Notes: generated by a model not told the origin, from the sequence alone. DNA of 64,000 nucleotides from Sphingobacteriales bacterium (GCA_004144175.1 SEFT01000005.1:62001-126000); one strand, 5' to 3'; numbered from the stretch's first letter, positions 44,064 to 52,079 are shown. Made by a program: numbers and translations.

Positions 44064-45131
44064 TTATTTGTTACGCTTACCCCGTTCGTACTGTACCGGC
44101 CACTTTATATCGTGCCCCAGCTCCATAGCCGCATGCAGCGGAAAATGCGGGTCGCGCAGCATTTCCCTTGCCAGTAGCACTATATCCGCTTTGCCTTCTG
44201 CAATGATATCTTCTGCCTGTTGCGCGGATACGATGATGCCTACTGCACCCGTCAGTATCCCGGTCTTCTTTACGGCTTCGGCAAAGGGTACCTGGTAGTT
44301 GGGCTTTGCAGGTATTTTGATGTCCGGGAGGATAGCGCCGGAAGAACAATCCACCAGATCGACTCCCTTGTCTTTTAGCATCTGCGCCAGCGCTACGGAG
44401 TCATCTATACTCCACCCGCCTTCTACCCAGTCGGTAGCCGATACGCGTACAAATAGCGGCAGCTCATCGGGCCACACGCTACGCACCGCAGCAGCTACCT
44501 CCAGCAAAAACCGAATACGATTATCGAAGCTGCCGCCATAGTCGTCGGTGCGCTTGTTACTCAGCGGCGAAAGGAATTCGTGTATCAGGTAGCCATGTGC
44601 AGCATGTATCTCTATTACCTTGAAACCCGCTTTGATGGCGCGCTGTGCGGCCGCTCTAAAGTCCTGTACTACTCTATCAATGTCCTTCTGTTCCATCTCC
44701 AGCGGCATGTCACTGTCGGGTGAAAAAGGAATAGCACTGGGGCCTATCGTTTGCCATCCGCCTTCATCCTCGGTTATCAGTTTGTCGCCATTCCAGGGTT
44801 CGGTCTTGCTGGCCTTGCGCCCTGCATGGGCCAGTTGTATGCCTGCTACAGCACCCTGGTCGTGTATAAAGTCGGTAATGATCTTTAGCTTCTGTATATG
44901 CTTCTCCTTCCAGATGCCGAGGTCGTACGGAGAAATACGGCCTTCTTTTGAGACCGCTGCGGCTTCGGTAAGTACCAGCCCGGCGCCACCTACGGCCCTG
45001 CTACCGAGATGCACGAGGTGCCAGTCGCCCGCGAAGCCATCGTGGCTGCTATATTGGCACATGGGCGATACAGCTATCCTATTCTTGAGCTCTATGCCTC
45101 TTATCTTGAGTGGGGTAAATAACTGAGACAT
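44064..45131 (-). CDS. Old Yellow Enzyme family NADPH:flavin oxidoreductase (NamA/YqjM-like)
   Basis: 355 residues. FMN-binding TIM barrel: LFTPLKIRGIELKNRIAVSPMCQYSSHDG (N-terminal Cys-Gln-Tyr of the YqjM subclass), HLGSRAVGGAGLVLTEAAAV, QLAHAGRKAS, HAAHGYLIHEFLSPLSNKRTDDYGGS (the substrate-binding His pair) and REMLRDPHFP. Reduces electrophilic alkenes and quinone-type compounds; oxidative/electrophile detoxification inferred. Same strand as the phosphoesterase (18 bp upstream). Confidence 0.92.
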   Translation of the reverse strand: MSQLFTPLKIRGIELKNRIAVSPMCQYSSHDGFAGDWHLVHLGSRAVGGAGLVLTEAAAVSKEGRISPYDLGIWKEKHIQKLKIITDFIHDQGAVAGIQLAHAGRKASKTEPWNGDKLITEDEGGWQTIGPSAIPFSPDSDMPLEMEQKDIDRVVQDFRAAAQRAIKAGFKVIEIHAAHGYLIHEFLSPLSNKRTDDYGGSFDNRIRFLLEVAAAVRSVWPDELPLFVRVSATDWVEGGWSIDDSVALAQMLKDKGVDLVDCSSGAILPDIKIPAKPNYQVPFAEAVKKTGILTGAVGIIVSAQQAEDIIAEGKADIVLLAREMLRDPHFPLHAAMELGHDIKWPVQYERGKRNK

Positions 45132-45149
45132 AAATTATGTTTTACATTG

Positions 45150-45650
45150 TTATAACGATCTCTTCCCTAATTCTATTACTTCGCAGTCCTTCATATTGCT
45201 GCCGTCTACTACAAACCTTACCAGCGTACGAACTTTATGCCATCCGTGCCTGCCTGCCGCGCCGGGGTTCATATGCAGACACTTCAGTTTTTCATCAAAC
45301 ATGATCTTTAGTATATGCGAATGCCCTGTAATGAACAGCTTGGGTGGGTTTGCATACAGCTCTGCACGCACGGCCGGCGCATAGCGCCCGGGGTAACCGC
45401 CTATATGGGTCATATACACATCTACATCCTCACAAGTCCAGCGCAGCTTTTCCGGGTATTCGCTCCTTATATCGTAACCATCTATATTACCGTATACGCC
45501 TTTCAGCAACTTGAAGGCTTTCAATTTATCTGCAATAGCAGCCGTCCCAAAGTCGCCCGCATGCCATATTTCATCGCAATTGTCAAAATGCCGGAACACG
45601 GCATCGTCCAGAAAGTCATGTGTATCAGATATTAACCCGATCCTTGTCAT
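45150..45650 (-). CDS. YfcE/MJ0936-type metallophosphoesterase
   Basis: 166 residues. Metal ligands in GLISDTHDF (Asp, His), IWHAGDFG, GVYGNID and YMTHIGGYPGRY, plus FITGHSHILK. It is the small cytoplasmic phosphodiesterase group whose natural substrate is unknown. ATG 45650; followed by the OYE gene 18 bp away, possibly cotranscribed. Confidence 0.9.
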   Translation of the reverse strand: MTRIGLISDTHDFLDDAVFRHFDNCDEIWHAGDFGTAAIADKLKAFKLLKGVYGNIDGYDIRSEYPEKLRWTCEDVDVYMTHIGGYPGRYAPAVRAELYANPPKLFITGHSHILKIMFDEKLKCLHMNPGAAGRHGWHKVRTLVRFVVDGSNMKDCEVIELGKRSL

Positions 45651-45749
45651 TTATCTTTCGCTGTGTATCTAAAAGCTAACATTGCCTATTAGGCAGAACC
45701 CCTAATTTTATTCTCTACAAACGGCCGAAAAAAACCAAAACGCTAAGCT

Positions 45750-46271
45750 ATGGAATCTCTGACAGAAAGATTGCTGCTAAGAAAAATAACGATAGCCGAT
45801 AAGCCCTGGATATATCAGGGCCTGTCGCACGAAGATGTGATAAAGTACTATGGTGTAAGCTACGATTCGCTGGAAGCGACACAAGTGCAGATGGACTGGT
45901 TTGAAAGCCTTGAGCGCGAAGGAACGGGCATATGGTGGGCCATCTGCAGCACCGATAATAATACATTCTATGGCGCAGGTGGCCTGAATAGCCTTTCAGA
46001 AAAGCACCGCAAAGCAGAAGTAGGCTTCTGGCTGCTGCCCGAGCACCAGGGCAAAGGCATTATGACCGAGGCCATGCCGCTGATATTGGAATATGGCTTT
46101 AGAAAACTGCAACTGCACCGGATAGAAGGTATTGTAGAATCAGAGAACGAAGCCTGTAAGAAAGCCGTGGAGAAGTTGGGCTTTACCTACGAAGGCACCA
46201 TGCGTGAGTGCGAAATAAAGAACGGTCGTTTTATCAATCTGGATATTTACGCGATGTTCGCGCAGCTTTAG
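45750..46271 (+). CDS. GNAT-family N-acetyltransferase (RimJ/RimL-like)
   Basis: 173 residues. Starts MESLTERLLLRKITIADKPWIYQ, the RimJ/RimL-type opening. Acetyl-CoA site WLLPEHQGKGIMTEAM (the R/Q-x-x-G-x-G/A loop) and LQLHRIEGIVESENEACKKAVEKLGFTYEG complete the fold. It may acetylate ribosomal protein termini or small molecules; not decidable. Upstream of the MerR-type regulator with 109 bp between. Confidence 0.9.
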   Translation: MESLTERLLLRKITIADKPWIYQGLSHEDVIKYYGVSYDSLEATQVQMDWFESLEREGTGIWWAICSTDNNTFYGAGGLNSLSEKHRKAEVGFWLLPEHQGKGIMTEAMPLILEYGFRKLQLHRIEGIVESENEACKKAVEKLGFTYEGTMRECEIKNGRFINLDIYAMFAQL

Positions 46272-46297
46272 TTTAGGCGATTGTCTGTGCCTGCACA

Positions 46298-46331
46298 AAC
46301 ACCGATAAACACATTTTTTAAAATCGGTGTT
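46298..46331 (+). promoter_or_regulatory. Dyad upstream of the MerR-TipAS gene
   Basis: AACACCGAT (46298-46306) and ATCGGTGTT (46323-46331) are exact inverted repeats 16 bp apart, the second overlapping a TTGACT -35-like hexamer at 46330-46335. Candidate autoregulatory site, or a hairpin ending the GNAT transcript; no T-run follows. Confidence 0.4.
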
Positions 46332-46380
46332 GACTCTTACCTTACGTCATAGCTTTTCTTTGCATCTAAACAGATTCGTT

Positions 46381-47139
46381 ATGGATAAGTTCTCGGTTCA
46401 TCAGCTGGCAAAAATGGCCAATATCAGTGCGCGCACACTACATCATTACGATGAGATAGGGCTATTAAAGCCAGCCTTTCGCGCCGACTCGGGGTACAGG
46501 TACTACACCAAAGAAGAGCTATTAAGGCTGCAGCAGATACTCTTCTACAAGGAGCTGGACCTGCCCCTTGCTGAGATACAGCAGATACTGGACGAGCCGG
46601 AATTTGACCGGCTACAGGCGCTGGACCATCACAAAGAGCAGATGCGAAAGAAGGTGCAACGCTACGAGACACTCATCCGTACGATAGACAAAACCATTCT
46701 TGATCTTAAAAACAAACAACGAATGACTACGTACGAAGAAATGTATGAAGGCTTCTCTAAAGAACAGGTAGATGAGTATGAAAAAGAAGTAACAGAACGC
46801 TGGGGCGGTGAAAGGCTGGAAGAGTCTAAGCGCAATATACAAGCCATGACCAAACAGGAATGGGGCGACCTGAAAGCAGAAGGTGAAAACATCAACCGTT
46901 CGCTTGCTGCTATAATGGACCACTCCCCTACCGATGCCGACGTACAAAGGCTGGTGGCCAGGCATCATATCATGATCGGCAAGTTTTATGAATGCCCTTA
47001 TGAGGTGTACCGCGGGCTTGGCAACATGTATGTGGCAGATGAACGCTTTACTGCAACCTATGATAAGTATAAGCCGGGACTAGCGGTATTTCTGCAAAAG
47101 GCTATAGAGCACTATTGCAATGAAAGAGAAAACAAGTAG
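46381..47139 (+). CDS. MerR-family regulator with TipAS ligand-binding domain
   Basis: 252 residues from ATG 46381. N-terminal MerR winged helix (FSVHQLAKMANISARTLHHYDEIGLLKPAFRADSGYRYYTKEEL), a dimerisation coiled coil (about 75-115), then a C-terminal TipAS domain (YEEMYEGFSKEQVDEYEKEVTERWG... NRSLAAIMDHSPTDADVQRLVARHHIMIGKFYECPYEVYRGLGNMYVADERFTATYDKY). TipAS domains bind thiopeptide-like or other bulky hydrophobic compounds and drive multidrug-response promoters. The target gene is not obvious here. The gene ends at a terminator shared with the HxlR-type regulator. Confidence 0.92.
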   Translation: MDKFSVHQLAKMANISARTLHHYDEIGLLKPAFRADSGYRYYTKEELLRLQQILFYKELDLPLAEIQQILDEPEFDRLQALDHHKEQMRKKVQRYETLIRTIDKTILDLKNKQRMTTYEEMYEGFSKEQVDEYEKEVTERWGGERLEESKRNIQAMTKQEWGDLKAEGENINRSLAAIMDHSPTDADVQRLVARHHIMIGKFYECPYEVYRGLGNMYVADERFTATYDKYKPGLAVFLQKAIEHYCNERENK

Positions 47140-47148
47140 CAATACCTG

Positions 47149-47184
47149 CGAAAACCTGAGATCATACTCAGGTTTTCGATTTTT
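47149..47184. terminator. Bidirectional terminator between the MerR-type and HxlR-type genes
   Basis: CGAAAACCTGAG pairs perfectly with CTCAGGTTTTCG (12 bp, 6-nt loop) and is followed by T6 on the plus strand. The stop codon of the HxlR-type gene lies inside the stem. Confidence 0.85.
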
Positions 47185-47566
47185 TAGGCATGATGCGGGC
47201 ACGATGCTCATGCCCCCACTTGCCCAGCGCCTGTATAACGCCTTTCAATGATTTGCCATTATCCGTAAGCTCATACTCCACCGTAACGGGCGTAGTGTCA
47301 TAAACAGTACGGTTCACCAGCTTATTCATTTCCAGTTCGCGCAGCTCTTTCGATAGCATTTTGGGTGTGATGCCTTCGATCATCCGCTCCATCTCTTTAA
47401 AACGATAGTTGCCGTGCATGAGGGCAATGATGATGGGTAGCTTCCACTTGCCGCTGAGTATATCCAGCGCATCGCGCACAGGCAGCATATGCCCCTGGCA
47501 TTCATGCGTCATTTTTTCTATCCGTGGGAGCGTCTCGGGACACTCCATTTTTTCTTTACCGGCCAT
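47168..47566 (-). CDS. HxlR-family winged-helix transcriptional regulator
   Basis: 132 residues. HxlR signature: CPVRD-equivalent LPVRDALDILSGKWKLPIIIALMHGNYRFKEMERMIEGITPKMLSKELRELEMNKLVNRTVYDTTPVTVEYELTDNGKSL. Members sense aldehydes, quinones or redox state via cysteines; Cys residues here lie at the N-terminus (MECPETL, HECQGH). It is divergent from the DoxX gene across three tandem operator-like repeats, which makes it the likely repressor of itself and doxX (inference). Confidence 0.9.
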   Translation of the reverse strand: MAGKEKMECPETLPRIEKMTHECQGHMLPVRDALDILSGKWKLPIIIALMHGNYRFKEMERMIEGITPKMLSKELRELEMNKLVNRTVYDTTPVTVEYELTDNGKSLKGVIQALGKWGHEHRARIMPKKSKT

Positions 47567-47571
47567 GTCGC

Positions 47572-47622
47572 TATACTTTTGTATACCAGTATACTATTGT
47601 ATACCGATATACTTTGTATAGC
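47572..47622. promoter_or_regulatory. Triple tandem dyad operator between hxlR-type and doxX genes
   Basis: Three copies of TATACTTTTGTATA-like dyads begin at 47572, 47590 and 47608, an exact 18-bp period. The third is one base shorter and ends GTATAG. Each unit is an inverted repeat TATAC..GTATA. The array occupies the whole central part of a 90-bp divergent intergenic region, 6 bp from the regulator start and about 35 bp from the DoxX start. Confidence 0.75.
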
Positions 47623-47656
47623 AAATATACGGAAACTTTGCAGAAAACATTCAAAG

Positions 47657-48037
47657 ATGAAGATCAACAAAATCATTTACTGGGCGTCAACTGTAATATT
47701 TGCCGGCATGATGCTGATGAGCAGCGTAATGTACCTGACTAAAAGCCAGCAACTTGTAGAAGGATTCAAACTGATGGGATACCCGCTGTTCATGCTCGAT
47801 ATACTGGGTGTAGCTAAATTGCTCGGAGCTATTGCGCTGGTACAGCCAAAATTCAAAACCTTAAAAGAATGGGCTTATGCAGGATTCACCATTAACATGA
47901 TAGGCGCTATATGGTCGCATGTGGTATTGGGGCATCCATTTATATCGCCGCTATTGTTTCTGGCATTACTGGCTGTATCGTACCTGTTTTACCATCGGGC
48001 GCTATTTACCAAAGCCGATCTCAGACCGGCACTTTAA
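47657..48037 (+). CDS. DoxX-like membrane protein
   Basis: 126 residues from ATG 47657 (MKINKIIYWASTVIFAGMMLMSSVMYL). Four membrane helices with DoxX-like features (LMGYPLFMLDILGVAKLLGAIALVQPKFKTLKEWAYAGFTINMIGAIWSHVVLG). DoxX-family proteins of this short type are linked to redox or thiol stress but are poorly characterised. Probably controlled by the divergent HxlR-type repressor. A longer in-frame extension to 47489 crosses the regulator gene and is not used. Confidence 0.87.
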   Translation: MKINKIIYWASTVIFAGMMLMSSVMYLTKSQQLVEGFKLMGYPLFMLDILGVAKLLGAIALVQPKFKTLKEWAYAGFTINMIGAIWSHVVLGHPFISPLLFLALLAVSYLFYHRALFTKADLRPAL

Positions 48038-48050
48038 TAAAACATCTTAA

Positions 48051-48076
48051 GGCTCCGATAATCGGAGCTTTTTTGT
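48051..48076 (+). terminator. doxX terminator
   Basis: GCTCCGAT pairs with ATCGGAGC and is followed by T6; it sits 14 bp past the stop codon. Confidence 0.85.
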
Positions 48077-48121
48077 TGAAGGCATCTAGATAAACCCTCA
48101 TCTTTACCTAAACACATGTAC

Positions 48122-48135
48122 TGTACAATTGTACA
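48122..48135 (+). promoter_or_regulatory. GTAC palindrome upstream of the DNA-repair radical-SAM gene
   Basis: TGTACAATTGTACA, a 14-bp perfect palindrome, ends 30 bp before the start codon. A -7-like TATCTTTA at 48154-48161 lies only 4 bp before the ATG, so the transcript is probably nearly leaderless. The same GTAC core, flanked by TT and AA, occurs twice before recA. Candidate SOS-type operator. Confidence 0.5.
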
Positions 48136-48165
48136 AAACAGGTAATAATTTGCTATCTTTATAGT

Positions 48166-49425
48166 ATGAATTGGGACCGGGTAAAGGAGAAGCTGAATAT
48201 ACTGTCGGATGCTGCCAAATATGATGTATCCTGCTCGTCGAGCGGCAGTAAGCGGCCAAATAAGGATAAAGGACTGGGAGATACTACGGGTATGGGTATA
48301 TGCCATAGCTACACCGAAGATGGCAGGTGTATATCGCTGCTGAAGATATTGCTCACCAATTTTTGCATCTATGACTGTGCCTATTGTGTATCGCGCAGGA
48401 GTAATGATATAAAGCGCGTAGCCTTTACAGTAGAAGAGGTAGTAGACCTAACCATCAATTTTTATCGTCGCAATTATATAGAAGGCCTGTTCCTGAGCTC
48501 GGGTATCTTTAAGAATCCCGACTATACGATGGAGCGATTGGTGCGCGTGGCGAAAACACTCCGTACCGAACATAACTTCAATGGCTACATACACCTGAAA
48601 ACCATACCCGGTGCCAGCGATGACCTGATGAAAGAAGCAGGGCTATATGCCGACCGCTTGAGCGTAAACATTGAAATGCCATCGGAACAGGCGCTGAAGA
48701 AGCTGGCACCGGAGAAAAACACGTCGGATATCATCCGGCCCATGGGCTATCTCAGTCAGGCCATAGTAGCTGCCAAGGAAGAAAAGGCGCTCATCAGGTC
48801 TGCGCCGGTATTTGCGCCTGCGGGACAAAGTACACAGATGGTAATTGGCGCGACGCCTGATACAGACAGAGACATCATATTGAAAGCCAATAGCCTTTAC
48901 CAGGATTTTAAACTGAAACGTGTTTATTATTCTGGCTATGTACCGATCAGCAATGATAACCGCCTGCCGGGATTGCAATCGCCTATACCTTTTGTACGCG
49001 AACACCGCCTTTATCAGGCCGATTGGCTGATGCGCTTTTACCAGTTCTCGGCAAAAGAAATAGTGACCGACGAGCAGCCGCAACTAGACTCGGATATAGA
49101 CCCGAAGCTGGGCTGGGCATTGCGCAACCTGCACTTGTTCCCCATAGACATCAATAAGGCCGACTATGAAATGATACTCCGCGTACCGGGCATTGGCGTC
49201 AATTCGGCCAAGAAAATCATAAGCGCGCGACTATACGAGCGGCTGGGTTGGGAGCAGTTGAAAAAAATAGGCATTGCAGTAAACCGCGCCAGGTATTTTA
49301 TCTTCTGTAAGGATGCGCGGTATAACTATATAGGCTTGCAGGCTACAACTATCCGCCAGCAGATATTAGCGGGCTCGGAAAGTAAATACCAGCAGCATCT
49401 TAAAAGCCAGCTTTCCTTGTTTTAG
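48166..49425 (+). CDS. Radical-SAM protein, putative DNA modification/repair (TIGR03916 type)
   Basis: 419 residues. The iron-sulfur cluster motif CxxxCxxC is Cys67, Cys71 and Cys74 (LTNFCIYDCAYCVSR). The N-terminal AAKYDVSCSSSG and the later GICHSYTEDGRCISLLKILLTN are family features. The C-terminus has a helix-hairpin-helix (LRVPGIGVNSAKKIIS, about 338-353), a DNA-binding element. This family is paired with the next gene in many genomes, where a uracil-DNA-glycosylase-like domain is often fused to the partner; none is fused here. The reaction is not known. The stop codon abuts the next ATG with no spacer. Confidence 0.9.
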   Translation: MNWDRVKEKLNILSDAAKYDVSCSSSGSKRPNKDKGLGDTTGMGICHSYTEDGRCISLLKILLTNFCIYDCAYCVSRRSNDIKRVAFTVEEVVDLTINFYRRNYIEGLFLSSGIFKNPDYTMERLVRVAKTLRTEHNFNGYIHLKTIPGASDDLMKEAGLYADRLSVNIEMPSEQALKKLAPEKNTSDIIRPMGYLSQAIVAAKEEKALIRSAPVFAPAGQSTQMVIGATPDTDRDIILKANSLYQDFKLKRVYYSGYVPISNDNRLPGLQSPIPFVREHRLYQADWLMRFYQFSAKEIVTDEQPQLDSDIDPKLGWALRNLHLFPIDINKADYEMILRVPGIGVNSAKKIISARLYERLGWEQLKKIGIAVNRARYFIFCKDARYNYIGLQATTIRQQILAGSESKYQQHLKSQLSLF

Positions 49426-50193
49426 ATGGCACACGTGCTTATATATGACTGCAGCATGGCCGGACTGCTTACCTGCATATTTGAAGTATATGAGCGCAAG
49501 CTTGTAGAGATATCTATTAATAAGACGATGCAACAGCAGGATGCTTTTGCAATCGTACTCCATATAGATACAGATAAGATAAAGGCCGAACGTGTATGGA
49601 AAGGACTGAAAGAGAGACTAAGCAAAGAGGCGCTTGACCAGTTCTATTATTGCTACCTATCGGAGATAACGGGTATCGAAGATGTACTGCTGCATTATGC
49701 CCGATACGCATTTTCCTCCGACAAGAATATCGAAGCAGATTTTGGGCACACCGCTGTGCTAACCGTGGCACAAACTGCCCGCAAGGTGTGGCGCGAAAAG
49801 CACCGCATGGAAGCATTTGTACGGTTTCAGTTGCTGAAGGACGGCATTTATTATTCAGGGATAGAGCCCGACCATGATGTGCTGCCATTAATACTGCGAC
49901 ACTTCAAGAGCCGCTATGCCGACCAGGACTGGCTGATATATGACATCAAGCGGCGGTATGGCATCTATTATGACAAGAGCCGTAGTGAAGTAAAGGAGGT
50001 GACGCTGGAGTGGACGGAAAACCCGAAGACACTTAACGCAGAAAGTACTATCTTTGAACCGGAGGAGGTGCATTACCAACAACTCTGGAAGGATTACTTT
50101 AAGCATACCGGCATACCAGAACGGAAGAATTTAAAGCTCCACATTCAGCATGTTCCGCGCAGATATTGGAAATATTTGACGGAAAAGCAATAA
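49426..50193 (+). CDS. Partner of the radical-SAM DNA-repair protein (TIGR03915 type)
   Basis: 255 residues. Starts MAHVLIYDCSMAGLLTCIFEVYERK, the typical family opening, with HTAVLTVAQTARKVWREKHRMEAFVRFQLLKDGIYYSGIEPDHDVLPLILRHFKSRYADQDWLIYDIKRRYGIYYD and a C-terminal YQQLWKDYFKHTGIPERKNLKLHIQHVPRRYWKYLTE (DUF4130-like). It ends without a UDG domain. ATG at 49426 immediately follows the upstream stop, so both proteins are made from one message. Role in DNA repair is a prediction. Confidence 0.87.
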   Translation: MAHVLIYDCSMAGLLTCIFEVYERKLVEISINKTMQQQDAFAIVLHIDTDKIKAERVWKGLKERLSKEALDQFYYCYLSEITGIEDVLLHYARYAFSSDKNIEADFGHTAVLTVAQTARKVWREKHRMEAFVRFQLLKDGIYYSGIEPDHDVLPLILRHFKSRYADQDWLIYDIKRRYGIYYDKSRSEVKEVTLEWTENPKTLNAESTIFEPEEVHYQQLWKDYFKHTGIPERKNLKLHIQHVPRRYWKYLTEKQ

Positions 50194-50208
50194 ATAATGC
50201 TAAATATT

Positions 50209-50239
50209 TTTGTTGGTTTTATTATTTATGTTACCTTTG
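50209..50239 (+). promoter_or_regulatory. rpsL promoter (Bacteroidota consensus)
   Basis: TTTG at 50209-50212, exact 19-nt spacer, TACCTTTG at 50232-50239: a perfect match to TTTG-N19-TAnnTTTG. The ATG lies 36 bp downstream. Confidence 0.85.
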
Positions 50240-50274
50240 CACTCCATTAAAATTTCTTTTAACGGTATAGCAAA

Positions 50275-50655
50275 ATGCCTACAATACAGCAATTAGTACG
50301 TAAAGGTCGTCAGCAAATCCGCGCTAAATCAAAGTCTCGTGCTTTGGATGCCTGCCCACAGCGCCGCGGTGTATGTACCCGTGTATATACTACAACTCCT
50401 AAGAAACCAAACTCAGCTCTTCGTAAGGTTGCCAAAGTGCGTCTTACTAACAAGATCGAGGTGATTGCCTATATTCCGGGTGAAGGACACAACCTGCAAG
50501 AGCACTCTATCGTGCTGATACGCGGTGGTCGTGTTAAGGATCTTCCGGGTGTACGTTACCACATCGTACGTGGTGCGCTGGATACTGCCGGTGTAAAAGA
50601 CCGTAAGCAGAGCCGCTCTAAGTACGGTACTAAGAAAGAAAAACCGAAAAAATAA
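50275..50655 (+). CDS. rpsL: 30S ribosomal protein S12
   Basis: 126 residues. Canonical S12: [33 protein letters not shown] with Lys43 (the streptomycin-resistance position, wild-type here), [34 protein letters not shown]. Decoding-centre protein. It is followed 34 bp later by rpsG. ATG at 50275, no Shine-Dalgarno. Confidence 0.98.
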   Translation: MPTIQQLVRKGRQQIRAKSKSRALDACPQRRGVCTRVYTTTPKKPNSALRKVAKVRLTNKIEVIAYIPGEGHNLQEHSIVLIRGGRVKDLPGVRYHIVRGALDTAGVKDRKQSRSKYGTKKEKPKK

Positions 50656-50689
50656 TTTTTAATAAAAGTAATAAAGCCAATCATTAAGC

Positions 50690-51157
50690 ATGAGAAAGGC
50701 ACAAGCTAAAAAACTTCCTTTAGCACCAGATCCAAAATTCAACGATAAACAAGTTACCCGTTTCGTTAACTGCCTTATGTGGGGTGGTAACAAAACTGTG
50801 GTGCTGAGTGCATTCTACGATGCGCTTGATAAAGTTGGCCAAATGACCAGCGAAGATGGTTACGAGGTTTGGAAGCGTGCACTGGTAAACGTAACGCCTG
50901 CTGTAGAAGTACGCAGCCGTCGTATCGGTGGTGCTACTTTCCAGATACCTTCTGAAGTACGCCCTGACCGTAAAATATCTCTGAGCATGAAATGGCTGAT
51001 CCGTTTCAGCCGCGAGCGCAACGGTAAAACAATCGCTGACAAACTGGCTAACGAAATAGTAGCTGCAGCGAAAGGTGAAGGCGGTGCTTTCAAGAAGAAA
51101 GAAGATACACACCGTATGGCTGAGGCGAACAAAGCGTTCTCTCACTTCAAGATCTAA
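50690..51157 (+). CDS. rpsG: 30S ribosomal protein S7
   Basis: 155 residues. The family pattern is intact (MRKAQAKKLPLAPDPKFNDKQVTRFVNCLMWGGNKTVVLSAFYDALDKV; VEVRSRRIGGATFQIPSEVRPDRK; WLIRFSRERNGKTIADKLANEIVAAAKG). It nucleates the 30S head. The expected next gene, fusA, does not follow: a strong terminator lies 21 bp past the stop. Confidence 0.98.
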   Translation: MRKAQAKKLPLAPDPKFNDKQVTRFVNCLMWGGNKTVVLSAFYDALDKVGQMTSEDGYEVWKRALVNVTPAVEVRSRRIGGATFQIPSEVRPDRKISLSMKWLIRFSRERNGKTIADKLANEIVAAAKGEGGAFKKKEDTHRMAEANKAFSHFKI

Positions 51158-51177
51158 CATTCTGAACATACTTATAG

Positions 51178-51211
51178 AAAAAAATGCCGCTCTCGTAGCG
51201 GCATTTTTTTA
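51178..51211 (+). terminator. Terminator after rpsG
   Basis: AAAAAATGCCGCT pairs with AGCGGCATTTTTT around loop CTCGT. It ends the two-gene S12-S7 operon. Confidence 0.9.
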
Positions 51212-51426
51212 TGGATTGACTGTGATAAATGCAGCTCCGCTACCCGGCGGCGATTTGATCGGTTTCATGCGTCAGATAATCGCCTAATGCAACCAATCAA
51301 GCATTGCTGATTGGTTACCCTGCTACGGTATTTATCGTATTGTAAGCAATATAAGAGATACAGAAACTCCGCTCTGACAACATTCACGTCTTGGCTTATT
51401 AGTCGATGCCGTTTTAAGAAAACAAA

Positions 51427-51469
51427 AGAGGCCAACCGAAGATTATATTAGCTTCTTCGGTTAGCCTCT
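51427..51469 (-). terminator. Terminator of the small outer-membrane protein gene
   Basis: AGAGGCCAACCGAAGA pairs with TCTTCGGTTAGCCTCT with one mismatch: a long 16-bp stem with an 11-nt loop. Minus-strand T-rich tract follows. Confidence 0.8.
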
Positions 51470-51518
51470 ATTTATTATCAAAAATCCTTTTACTACAAAT
51501 CCAATATCGATGCGCTCA

Positions 51519-52079
51519 TTAAAATCTATAACCTAATTGCAGCGCTGCCATATAACTTCTCATTGGGCGGCCGTACGCCTGGTAACCTACACGGCCACTC
51601 AGTATGATGCCTTTGTAGATATTAACCTCATCTTCGATCATTATATTTAGCCCGAGCTTACTCAATGTTTCAAATCTGTATTCTGTCTCCGTAATGTTCC
51701 CATCAGCGTCTCGGCGTGAGCTTACTAAAGCATTTGCTTCGTTGTGTCTGTATGATATACCGGTACCGATCCTGAGAGCATTGCACCCAATTACAAGCGC
51801 GGAATAAAACACATTTGCGTCTGCACATTTCGTATCTATATAGTAATGGCTCATGTCACCGGCGGATCCGGCAGAATAATTTAAAGAAGTCAGCAATCGC
51901 TTGTTCCATTGTTTGCCTATCTCCACTATCGGTAGCGTCAATTTCTTATCGCCCCAAGATACCTTTTCAAATTTAGCTCCACCTTTGATGTACAACCCTT
52001 TCACCAATTTGGGTTGGCTAAACGATTGCAATGTGCTAAGAATCGAAACAAAAAAAAGAATAAAAAATCTGGTTCTCAT
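51519..52079 (-). CDS. Small outer-membrane beta-barrel-like protein
   Basis: 186 residues; signal peptide MRTRFFILFFVSILSTLQSFS. Alternating beta-strand pattern with short turns (KGLYIKGGAKFEKVSWG; RLLTSLNYSAGSAGDMSHYYIDTKC; ALRIGTGISYRHNEANALV; FETLSKLGLNIMIEDEVNIYKGIILSGRVGYQAYGRPMRSYMAALQLGYRF), ending with an aromatic residue. Suggests an 8- to 10-strand barrel. No family named. Single gene between terminators and the recA upstream region. Confidence 0.65.
   Translation of the reverse strand: MRTRFFILFFVSILSTLQSFSQPKLVKGLYIKGGAKFEKVSWGDKKLTLPIVEIGKQWNKRLLTSLNYSAGSAGDMSHYYIDTKCADANVFYSALVIGCNALRIGTGISYRHNEANALVSSRRDADGNITETEYRFETLSKLGLNIMIEDEVNIYKGIILSGRVGYQAYGRPMRSYMAALQLGYRF

Larger units (their letters stand above)
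51158..51518. other. Intergenic region after rpsG
   Basis: Contains the rpsG terminator (51178-51211) and the terminator of the next minus-strand gene (51427-51469). Nothing gene-like in the 215 bp between. A frame running from inside rpsG to 51287 has no protein features. Confidence 0.6.

Noticed and set aside
47572-47622. Minisatellite/CRISPR-like repeat
   Set aside because: Only three 18-bp units, each a dyad, exactly between a regulator and its divergent neighbour; an operator is the better reading.
51075-51287. 70-codon frame from inside rpsG through its terminator
   Set aside because: Out of frame with rpsG and crosses a strong terminator.
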